Position numbers and translations under genes: made by a program. A model generated the notes under the pieces. That model had not been told where the DNA came from. It worked only from the letters and a program-made list of their open reading frames with translations, and did not search any database. Positions 1-4,579 of a stretch of 7,406 nt of DNA are shown piece by piece. The stretch's first letter is position 1. Every line of letters starts with the position of its first letter. This stretch comes from an uncultured Bacteroidota bacterium (GTDB taxonomy: Bacteria > Bacteroidota > Bacteroidia > Chitinophagales > Saprospiraceae). The DNA lies in contig CALEIL010000383.1 of the NCBI GenBank assembly GCA_937876435.1, positions 1 through 7,406 on the forward strand, given 5' to 3'.

Positions 1-74
1 ACTAAAGATAGCGTAAAGGAGAAAATTTCCCATCCCCACTGCAACCGGCATGGATACTACACAGTGTTATGGGC
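1..74 (-). repeat. Start of an attC-like site, cut by the window edge
   Basis: Downstream of the toxin stop, the minus strand reads GCCCATAAC from 74 to 66, which would be the R'' box of an attC site ending in the conserved AAC. The following 65 bases contain a short CACTG/CAGTG inverted pair and no gene. The matching R' box (GTT...) with a facing arm is not convincingly present and would lie left of position 1. Confidence 0.4.
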
Positions 75-85
75 TCGCTGGCTAT

Positions 86-541
86 CTATTCCTCGTTAAC
101 ATGCTGGAGAACCTTTTTAACCAATTTATCGGATAGCCTAAAATTAGTTTGCGTAATCCTTTCTATAATTGGCTTTACCGAATCAATGATACCTCTGTTC
201 TTTGCAGTCACTAATACTCCAAGTGATCCAGAAATTGCTATGCCCAATTCTTTGGCGACTTTCCTTCCTTTCGATTCATCAATAATTAGTAAAGATCCCT
301 TAAATTCTACCGCTAAGGAAATAGAAGTCGCCTCACCTGGGTCTAAAAATCCTTGTAATCCAAAATGAAGGTTTGTCGATGGGTTTACAATTTGAATCCA
401 TTTGGGAATCGCTCTATTAAATTCTTTAGAAACGGTTTCCGTTATTATTATCTCTCCGAAAACCTTTCGCAATAATTCAAGTTCGCCAATTTTATGAAAA
501 AGGATCAAGCAGCTCGTATCAGAGACTATAATCTTCTGCAT
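86..541 (-). CDS. DUF3368-family PIN-domain toxin (putative ribonuclease)
   Basis: A 151-residue protein that looks like the toxin of a type II toxin-antitoxin system. It fits the DUF3368 branch of the PIN-domain superfamily, metal-dependent ribonucleases that cut RNA in the cytoplasm. It starts with the hydrophobic strand and first acidic residue (IIVSDTS, Asp8), followed by a helix rich in Leu. Further candidate metal ligands are Glu40, Glu70 in the DPGEA motif typical of DUF3368, and Asp88 in LLIIDES. The 'GSLGVL' stretch near residue 105 is also typical of the family. Length is normal and no frameshift is seen. The start lies 23 bases inside the upstream antitoxin gene, so translation is probably coupled. 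The RNA target is unknown, and activity is inferred from family resemblance only. Confidence 0.82.
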   Translation of the reverse strand: MQKIIVSDTSCLILFHKIGELELLRKVFGEIIITETVSKEFNRAIPKWIQIVNPSTNLHFGLQGFLDPGEATSISLAVEFKGSLLIIDESKGRKVAKELGIAISGSLGVLVTAKNRGIIDSVKPIIERITQTNFRLSDKLVKKVLQHVNEE

Positions 542-761
542 TCTTTATATCTTCATCAAGTTCATCTGGAGAATAATTAAAAAATGAAACACCATAATCA
601 GCTAGCAATTCCATAAAAGTCTCTTTCGAATAACCTACCAATTCAGCCGCTTGGCCCAAAGTAAGTTTTCCCAATTCATATAATTTAGATGCCAAAGCCA
701 TTTTAGCTTCTTTGTCATTCAAATCTATCGTACTTGGTAAATTTATGGTTAGCGTTCTCAT
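519..761 (-). CDS. UPF0175-family antitoxin
   Basis: An 80-residue protein resembling the UPF0175 family, small helix-turn-helix proteins commonly paired with DUF3368/PIN toxins. The N-terminus (MRTLTINLPSTIDL) is a short beta strand. The family core follows: a helix ending YELGKLTLGQAAELVGYSK, in which GQAAELVG...F..LL is the helix-turn-helix signature, then FMELLADYGVSFFNYS. The acidic C-terminus (DELDEDIKNAED) probably wraps the toxin. It is first in the pair and overlaps the toxin gene by 23 bases, the usual antitoxin-first order. It likely neutralises the toxin and represses its own promoter. A weak -7-like TAAAATTG lies on the minus strand at 783 to 776, with no clear -33 box. Confidence 0.82.
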   Translation of the reverse strand: MRTLTINLPSTIDLNDKEAKMALASKLYELGKLTLGQAAELVGYSKETFMELLADYGVSFFNYSPDELDEDIKNAEDYSL

Positions 762-823
762 GTGGCTAAGATAATCAATTTTATTATTAAACGTTACTTG
801 TAGTTCTGCAGTTCTCTCAGCTT

Positions 824-957
824 GCCCATAACGGTTTGGCTAAAAGCTGGCGGGCTTTGGAACCCGGGTCTTTGTCAACCGTTACGGAGTTTTTTTAGGT
901 GTAGTATTTTCAAATATAGCACTTTCTGCCCGCTTGCTTTTAGGTTTTGTTGGCAAC
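824..957 (-). repeat. attC-like recombination site (large imperfect palindrome)
   Basis: Read on the minus strand this 134-base non-coding stretch has the layout of an integron attC site. It has GTTGCCAAC (957 to 949, R''), a 5-base spacer AAAAC, a 16-base arm CTAAAAGCAAGCGGGC (943 to 928), a 72-base interior, the facing arm GCCCGCCAGCTTTTAG (855 to 840; 14 of 16 pairs), a 7-base spacer CCAAACC, then GTTATGGGC (832 to 824, R'). The outer boxes keep AAC and GTT, the conserved attC triplets, while the other box positions differ, as expected when R'' and R' come from different cassettes. The arms fit L''/L' and the spacers fit the unpaired central spacer. An inner TAACGGTT/AACCGTTA pair (829-836 with 877-884) and the palindrome ACCCGGGT (862-869) allow alternative folds. 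Confidence 0.6.
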
Positions 958-962
958 TGGGC

Positions 963-1229
963 TTATTTTATTTCATAGTCGTTACTGCTGTCTGTGTCCC
1001 CTGATATACAAGTAAAACAACCCAAGCCTGTAATTGCAGAACCGATTATCCAAATTGGATTTCCACAGTCACATTTTTGTCCTTGTAATTTCAGTGTCTT
1101 GAAATGGCTTAAATTTTCTCTTAGGTCATCTGTATCAGTGTCGGAGTTGTTTTTATGGTATTGATTAACAAATTTGTCTATCGAAACAAAGTTGAATTTC
1201 GTTGTTGAAATGTCCTGTTTAAAATTCAT
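963..1229 (-). CDS. Small four-cysteine protein of unknown function
   Basis: An 88-residue protein that I cannot name. The first half is polar and Asp/Asn/Lys-rich, with a DTDTDD run near residue 31. The second half has a C-x-C pair (Cys53, Cys55 in KCDCGNPIW) and a C-x2-C pair (Cys71, Cys74 in GCFTC), separated by a short hydrophobic stretch IWIIGSAITGLG. That pattern suggests a small zinc-ribbon-like fold, though the hydrophobic linker is unusual. There is no signal peptide. The ATG lies 11 bases inside the upstream gene, so the two are probably translated together. The stop is 5 bases from the attC-like palindrome. It is probably real, given its cassette packing and overlap. Its job is unknown; a DNA- or protein-binding adaptor is possible. 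Confidence 0.65.
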   Translation of the reverse strand: MNFKQDISTTKFNFVSIDKFVNQYHKNNSDTDTDDLRENLSHFKTLKLQGQKCDCGNPIWIIGSAITGLGCFTCISGDTDSSNDYEIK

Positions 1230-1524
1230 AATGTCTTTGATCTTTAGGCATTTTCCTCACTTGGTCAATGTTTTCGATTATTCGGTCAAGGGTCAAATTT
1301 AATAACTTGGTGTCAGGAAGATTACCAAAAAATACGTCAATTAATTCCTCTTCGTCCAATGACCGAAGTTCTGATATTAAGTCCGAAGCTTTGTCCAAAT
1401 AATCTTCTTCGTCATTACAACTTGATGCTAAAACTCCAAAATGAAGAGTTAAGTCATGATCAAATTTTTCTGCTTCAATGATTATTCCTTGATAAGTCTC
1501 AGTTGATAAATCGTCTGTATCCAT
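1219..1524 (-). CDS. Small acidic helical protein of unknown function
   Basis: A 101-residue, strongly acidic, probably all-helical cytoplasmic protein that I do not recognise. Visible features are an N-terminal YQGIIIEAEKFDHDLTLHFG segment, a single cysteine (SSCNDEED), two acidic helices (EEDYLDKASDLISELRSL and DEEELIDVFF), and a C-terminal helix ending in the basic run VRKMPKDQRHY. There is no signal peptide, membrane segment or catalytic motif. Its ATG sits 18 bases from the cassette edge with an A-rich leader (AAAAAAGACGAAA), typical of Bacteroidota start regions. It overlaps the four-cysteine gene by 11 bases, so the two probably act together. The size and charge are compatible with an antitoxin, immunity or anti-defence protein, but nothing shows that directly. 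Confidence 0.65.
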   Translation of the reverse strand: MDTDDLSTETYQGIIIEAEKFDHDLTLHFGVLASSCNDEEDYLDKASDLISELRSLDEEELIDVFFGNLPDTKLLNLTLDRIIENIDQVRKMPKDQRHYEF

Positions 1525-1553
1525 TTTCGTCTTTTTTGCCTTGTTGCCAACTT

Positions 1554-1614
1554 TCAGCTCTCAGCTATCAGCCTTCTCAAACTATCAACCTTTGGCTGTT
1601 GGCTGTAGGCCTCA
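1554..1614. repeat. Heptamer repeats in inverted orientation beside the cassette edge
   Basis: Three tandem heptamers TCAGCTC, TCAGCTA and TCAGCCT (1554-1574) are followed by GGCTGTT, GGCTGTA and GGCCTCA (1594-1614), which run as near reverse complements of the first set (about 12 of 18 bases pair). Together they can form an imperfect stem ending a few bases from the GTTGGCAAC cassette edge. This may be the arm of another attC-like site: AGCCAAC at 1605-1599 on the minus strand matches 6 of 7 bases of the complement of GTTGGCA. It may instead be an unrelated simple repeat. Confidence 0.5.
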
Positions 1615-1697
1615 GAGCCCTCGTCAGGTACCAACAAATCTATTGTTTTTGAAGCAAAAACCTTTTTTTGGCTTCCCCGAAGCCCGGGTGTATAATT
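1615..1697. other. Gene-less boundary between cassette block and chromosomal genes
   Basis: No gene is supported here. The stretch holds a perfect 6-base hairpin GGCTTC-CCC-GAAGCC (1670-1684), with GAAGC repeated upstream at 1651-1655, so two alternative short stems are possible. The T run lies before the hairpin on the plus strand and becomes A on the minus strand, so it does not read as a terminator on either strand. It could be an operator upstream of the next promoter. GC content visibly rises to the right. Confidence 0.4.
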
Positions 1698-1705
1698 TAT
1701 ATTTG
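1698..1705 (+). promoter_or_regulatory. Bacteroidota -7 box for the binding-protein gene
   Basis: TATATTTG matches the TAnnTTTG consensus of the main Bacteroidota sigma factor and is followed by TAC, as in the promoter of the YceI gene (TATATTTGTA in both). It lies 44 bases before the ATG. No TTG is found at the expected 19-21-base spacing; the nearest TTTG (1667-1670) is 27 bases away. The -33 element is therefore uncertain. Confidence 0.5.
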
Positions 1706-1748
1706 TACATTCGCATCTTGTTGCCATTAACCAAATCTTTTAAGCATT

Positions 1749-2975
1749 ATGACATCAAGATACATTTTTCTCTTTCTGACCACTCTGAGCATTATACTTT
1801 CAACCGGGTGCAGCAAGGATGATAAAGATATGGATATACCAGATATCCCATCGGACACCATCACCATCGGCGCTTTGCTCTCGCTGACCGGAAACTGGTC
1901 GACTCTGGGCAAGACTTCGGAACTCGCGATGGAGATCGCGCTGGATGATATCAATGTGTTCATGCAGGACATCGGTTCAGGATACCGGTTTACCGGTAAG
2001 GTTTATGACACCAAACTGGAAGTGGATCAGGCAGTAGAAGCAATCGAAGCTGCCAAATCGGAAGGCATCAGGTTTTTGGTCGGCCCTCAGAGCAGCTCTG
2101 AACTGGCAGCGGTCAAAACATTTGCAGATGACAACGCGATGTACGTAGTCAGTCAGGGGAGTACCGCAGGTTCTCTCAGTATCCCCGATGATAATATTTT
2201 CCGGTTTTGCCCCGACGGACAACTCGAAGGGGAAGCCCTCGCTCAGGCGATTTATGATGCGGGTGTCAGGGGGCTGGTTACGGTTGCCCGCGATGATGTA
2301 GGCAATACCGGACTGAAAGAAAGCATCGATCAGGCATTTACTGACCTCGGCGGGACGATCTACGATATGGATCATTACGCTGACAATATCTCAGATTTTG
2401 ATCCCGTGATAGCCTCTCTGGAGGACCACCTCAATACGGCCATTGGAGCACACGGAAGCGATGCGGTGGGGGTCTATATCGCAGCATTCGATGAAGCCGT
2501 CGATTTGTTTGCAGCAGCAAATGACCATCAGGTGTTGAATTCGGTTCAGTGGTTTGGGGGGGATGGAATAACCAGAAGTGAAGCTTTTACGGACAATGAA
2601 TTGGCTTCACAATTTGCCATCAAAACCGGTTTTTTCGCTCCCGAATTTGGATTGCCATCTGCGGCAGCGTCCTTCTGGGAACCCTTGCAAAATGAAATCG
2701 AAACACAAACGGGCATAGAACCCGGTGCGTTTGCACTGGCTACTTACGATGCCCTGTGGGTCATAGCCCTTACTTACCATGCTTCGGACGTGGAAAATCA
2801 ATCCGAGAGCATCACCCGGGAAATTTTTCACCAGAATGCGGATGAATTTTCTGGTGTGACGGGCTCTACATTACTCAATGAAAACGGGGACAGGACGGTC
2901 GCATCGTTTTGGTTTTGGGGAATCGAAGAATCGAACGGTTCATTTTCATGGGTGCAAACGGGATCCTCTGAATAA
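1749..2975 (+). CDS. Orphan ABC-type substrate-binding lipoprotein (type I periplasmic binding fold)
   Basis: A 408-residue lipoprotein. The N-terminus has a short basic start, a hydrophobic core and a lipobox ending STGC with Cys21, then a CSKDDKD acidic tether. The rest (about residues 36-400) looks like the Leu/Ile/Val-binding branch of type I periplasmic binding proteins (Peripla_BP_6-like): TITIGALLSLTGNWSTLG opens lobe 1, followed by FLVGPQSSSELAAVKTFAD, VSQGSTAGSL, and a second-lobe entry GVRGLVTVARDDVGNTGLKESI. FALATYDALWVIALTY near the C-terminus is also typical. The ligand cannot be read; amino acids, small amides or a sensor role are possible. No permease or ATPase gene is adjacent, so it may feed a distant transporter or act as a sensor. 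The ATG follows a TATATTTG promoter box. Confidence 0.85.
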   Translation: MTSRYIFLFLTTLSIILSTGCSKDDKDMDIPDIPSDTITIGALLSLTGNWSTLGKTSELAMEIALDDINVFMQDIGSGYRFTGKVYDTKLEVDQAVEAIEAAKSEGIRFLVGPQSSSELAAVKTFADDNAMYVVSQGSTAGSLSIPDDNIFRFCPDGQLEGEALAQAIYDAGVRGLVTVARDDVGNTGLKESIDQAFTDLGGTIYDMDHYADNISDFDPVIASLEDHLNTAIGAHGSDAVGVYIAAFDEAVDLFAAANDHQVLNSVQWFGGDGITRSEAFTDNELASQFAIKTGFFAPEFGLPSAAASFWEPLQNEIETQTGIEPGAFALATYDALWVIALTYHASDVENQSESITREIFHQNADEFSGVTGSTLLNENGDRTVASFWFWGIEESNGSFSWVQTGSSE

Positions 2976-2998
2976 AAGTGTTTCTTAACCTATGTGAA

Positions 2999-3028
2999 TT
3001 GGCAGAGCATGATGGGGTGGTATATTTG
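2999..3028 (+). promoter_or_regulatory. Bacteroidota-type promoter for the YceI-family gene
   Basis: TTG (2999-3001) and TATATTTG (3021-3028) are separated by 19 bases, matching the TTG-N19-TAnnTTTG layout of Bacteroidota housekeeping promoters. Transcription would start near 3033-3036, leaving a leader of about 40 bases. This decides the start of the next gene: in-frame codons at 2994 and 3033 lie in or at the promoter and cannot be the used start. Confidence 0.7.
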
Positions 3029-3074
3029 TAGCATGAATACTAAGATTATATTTATCACAAAAAACAAAACCATT

Positions 3075-3656
3075 ATGAAAATGATCAAATCATTGGCCAC
3101 CCTGGCCCTCGCATTTCTGTTGTCCGTATCAGTATACGCTCAGAGCACCTGGAAAGTAGATCCTGCGCACGCCAAAGTGACCTTTAGTACCGTACACAAT
3201 ACGATCTCCGACGTGGAAGGACTGTTCAATTCCTTCGATGCTCAAATCGGAACTTCCAAAGAAGATTTTAGTGATGCCTCATTTGAGGTGACCATTGATG
3301 TCAATTCTATCGACACGGAGGTTAAAATGCGCGATGACCACCTGAGAAGCGCAGATTTCTTTGAAGTGGAAAAATTTCCCAAAATGACTTTTAAAAGCCA
3401 TTCCATTAAGAAAGCTGGTAAAAAAGGTCACTATAAAGTCATGGGAGATCTCACCATCAAGGACGTTACGAAACCGATTACGCTGGATTTGTGGTACCGA
3501 GGAACCATCCAAAATGACCAGGGTAAAAGCATTGCCGGATTTCAGGTAACCGGTGCCATTGACAGGATAGAATACAACGTCGGAAAAGGATTTCCCAAAG
3601 CCCTCATCAGTGAAGAAGTCGTCATAAAAGTCGATGGGGAGTTTATCAAACAATAA
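3075..3656 (+). CDS. yceI: Secreted YceI-family lipid-binding protein
   Basis: A 193-residue exported protein of the YceI family, beta-barrel (lipocalin-like) proteins that bind long isoprenoid or other lipid molecules in the periplasm. The start is set at 3075 because a promoter covers the upstream in-frame codons and because MKMIKSLATLALAFLLSV begins a clean signal peptide, probably cut after VYA (residue 22). The mature protein opens STWKVDPAHAKVTFS, the usual YceI first strand. The family hallmark RDDHLRSADFFEVEKFP is at 86-102. GDLTIKDVTKPITLDL (124-139) and the C-terminal barrel strands EEVVIKVDGEF are also standard. Length matches E. coli YceI closely. It has its own promoter and terminator, so it is a single-gene unit. 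The ligand is unknown; roles in isoprenoid-quinone handling or stress response are family-level knowledge. Confidence 0.9.
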   Translation: MKMIKSLATLALAFLLSVSVYAQSTWKVDPAHAKVTFSTVHNTISDVEGLFNSFDAQIGTSKEDFSDASFEVTIDVNSIDTEVKMRDDHLRSADFFEVEKFPKMTFKSHSIKKAGKKGHYKVMGDLTIKDVTKPITLDLWYRGTIQNDQGKSIAGFQVTGAIDRIEYNVGKGFPKALISEEVVIKVDGEFIKQ

Positions 3657-3732
3657 GAAGCCATCCGGTTACCTCAGCCGCGATGAATGGGGCATGACCG
3701 GAAAATGATTTCCTTCAACGTATAATCATAGT

Positions 3733-3775
3733 AAAAAATCAACCTGGACTACGTTTTAGGTTGATTTTTTTTTTT
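3733..3775 (+). terminator. Strong intrinsic terminator after the YceI gene
   Basis: A perfect 13-base stem (AAAAAATCAACCT at 3733-3745 pairing with AGGTTGATTTTTT at 3758-3770) with a 12-base loop is followed by a T run through 3775. The A run on the left arm gives six U on the minus strand, so it could also work in the other direction, less strongly. It lies 77 bases past the YceI stop. Confidence 0.9.
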
Positions 3776-3992
3776 ATTCCTGTGATGCTGTCACTTTCTA
3801 ACTTCTCCATCCATTGAGAACGGTACCGCACGCGTGGCCAGGTCACTTTTGTCAGACCGACCGGGGTTGGTTGAGGAAGAGCCCTTCATGGCGATGCCCG
3901 TATTAATCATGCAGAATTATCACAAAATTGAGGCTTCAATCCTTCCAATTGCATTGAAAATCAGAGAACTTGTGGAAAAAATAACCGAAAAC
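3776..3992. other. Intergenic stretch with no supported gene on the plus strand
   Basis: Between the terminator and the promoter of the unknown 139-residue gene I see no RNA gene, repeat or clear regulatory site. A plus-strand reading frame from GTG 3834 to 4034 runs through the next promoter and is not credible. A 39-codon minus-strand frame (3791-3910) is listed separately as doubtful. Confidence 0.5.
3791..3910 (-). CDS. Doubtful 39-residue minus-strand small ORF
   Basis: The frame starts ATG at 3910 and stops TGA at 3793-3791. It encodes a Ser/Asp/Arg-rich peptide ending ATRAVPFSMDGEVRK. Its codons (GGC, ATC, GCC, ACC, GAC, CTG) look more like the neighbouring genes than the plus-strand frame over the same bases. 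The terminator at 3733-3775, which could also work on this strand, would end such a transcript. There is no promoter or ribosome site upstream and no recognised family. It may be an intergenic repeat or a gene remnant. Confidence 0.18.
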   Translation of the reverse strand: MINTGIAMKGSSSTNPGRSDKSDLATRAVPFSMDGEVRK

Positions 3993-4025
3993 TTTGAGTC
4001 CCCCTCCTTTTATTTAGTATATTGG
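3993..4025 (+). promoter_or_regulatory. Candidate promoter for the 139-residue unknown gene
   Basis: TTTG (3993-3996) and TATATTGG (4018-4025, one mismatch to TAnnTTTG) are separated by 21 bases. Transcription would begin near 4030, about 18 bases before the ATG at 4048. This argues against the in-frame TTG at 4027 as the start. Confidence 0.45.
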
Positions 4026-4047
4026 TTTGAATAAAAAGTTATTACCT

Positions 4048-4467
4048 ATGGCCACATTCGATGAAAAAGACATTTCCATCATGGTTCAGTATTTGACTTT
4101 GGGAGATGATTACGACGAAGCGATGAAACACTTTTTGTCAAAAGCCGGTGGCCATGGATTGATGGAAATATCGGACCCACTCCCGGTCAGTTTGGAAGAT
4201 GACATCCAACATGTGTACAGCATGACGATCCAAAGACTTCACAACGTATTCGGGAGCGAACAAGGCGTGTTGATAGACAGCATGCGGTTCTTTTACATCA
4301 GCGAATACAATTTTGTCCATGGGATGTTTATGAGTTCCGGAGCATACGGGGCCACGATTTATTTTCCCAATATTCAAAAAGGGGCTCTGGCCATTCTTCG
4401 GCCCAATAACCCCGAAACTCATTTTGTGAGGATCACGGCCTATACGCAGTCGGGAGGGGATGCCTGA
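4048..4467 (+). CDS. Hypothetical cytoplasmic protein, 139 residues
   Basis: I do not recognise this protein. The ATG at 4048 is chosen over an in-frame TTG at 4027, which overlaps the putative transcription start. There is no signal peptide or membrane segment. The first third is helical and acidic (DEKDISIMVQYLTLGDDYDE), with a Gly-rich turn SKAGGHGLME (31-40). The middle is mixed helix (LEDDIQHVYSMTIQRLHNVF). The second half has strand-like segments: GVLIDSMRFFYIS, GATIYFPNIQKGALAIL and HFVRITAYTQ. This mixed alpha/beta layout fits a small folded domain. Codon use agrees with its chromosomal neighbours. It is convergent with the heme receptor gene, 100 bases apart, so no operon partner informs its role. 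Confidence 0.7.
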   Translation: MATFDEKDISIMVQYLTLGDDYDEAMKHFLSKAGGHGLMEISDPLPVSLEDDIQHVYSMTIQRLHNVFGSEQGVLIDSMRFFYISEYNFVHGMFMSSGAYGATIYFPNIQKGALAILRPNNPETHFVRITAYTQSGGDA

Positions 4468-4504
4468 GGAAATGCCATGAACGGAGTGAATCCGATGTCC
4501 ATTA

Positions 4505-4579
4505 TTTTCCCGGAGTGATCAGGTCATAGAGAACGATTGGACCATGGAAACCGATTCATCATATTTATCACCGGGAAAA
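4505..4579. repeat. Inverted repeat between convergent genes
   Basis: TTTTCCCGG (4505-4513) and CCGGGAAAA (4571-4579) are perfect 9-base inverted repeats 57 bases apart. With a two-base bulge (AG) the match extends by TGAT to 13 bases. The right arm includes the last codons and stop of the receptor gene. It may form a distant stem in the transcript ends of both convergent genes. No ordinary T-tailed terminator is seen here. Confidence 0.4.

Larger units (their letters stand above)
1..831 (-). mobile_element. Candidate integron-type gene cassette carrying a toxin-antitoxin pair (incomplete)
   Basis: On the minus strand this unit begins at the G^TT of GTTATGGGC (832 to 824), carries the antitoxin and toxin genes, and after the toxin stop reaches GCCCATAAC (74 to 66), the exact reverse complement of its own 5' edge. 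With two mismatches the match extends further: GCTTGCCCATAAC expected against GCGAGCCCATAAC seen. In integrons the 5' edge of a cassette and its 3' R'' box come from one site in the free circle, so they must be complementary. The rest of its attC site runs off the window at position 1. Toxin-antitoxin cassettes are known to stabilise large integron arrays. The cassette reading is inference; the complementarity is seen directly. Confidence 0.55.
832..1550 (-). mobile_element. Candidate integron-type gene cassette with two small unknown genes
   Basis: On the minus strand the unit opens at GTTGGCAAC (1551 to 1543), only 18 bases before the first ATG, and after the second stop reaches GTTGCCAAC (957 to 949), its exact reverse complement. 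The match extends to 12 of 14 bases (GCCTTGTTGCCAAC against GCCCAGTTGCCAAC). On the plus strand the edges also look like a direct repeat TTGTTG(G/C)CAACT at 947-958 and 1541-1552. The tight packing, with almost no leader and the palindrome starting 5 bases past the stop, is typical of integron cassettes. The genes point the same way as the next cassette. Confidence 0.55.

Noticed and set aside
822..1004. Plus-strand 60-residue ORF across the palindrome
   Set aside because: It lies over the attC-like inverted repeat and the end of a minus-strand gene, and its composition (Trp/Phe/Cys-rich) is that of non-coding DNA.
947..1552. The TTGTTG(G/C)CAACT pair read as target-site duplication of a transposon
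   Set aside because: There is no transposase and no terminal inverted repeats beyond the near-palindromic core. The reverse-complement relation also holds for the next unit, which fits cassette edges better.
1670..1684. GGCTTC-CCC-GAAGCC hairpin as a terminator
   Set aside because: The neighbouring T run is upstream of the hairpin on the plus strand and becomes an A run on the minus strand, so neither transcript has a U tail.
2994..3074. N-terminal extension of the YceI-family gene to GTG 2994 or ATG 3033
   Set aside because: The promoter TTG-N19-TATATTTG (2999-3028) lies inside it, and the signal peptide starts cleanly at 3075.
3834..4034. 66-residue plus-strand ORF starting with GTG
   Set aside because: It runs through the -33/-7 promoter of the next gene, begins with GTG with no ribosome site, and its sequence resembles no family.
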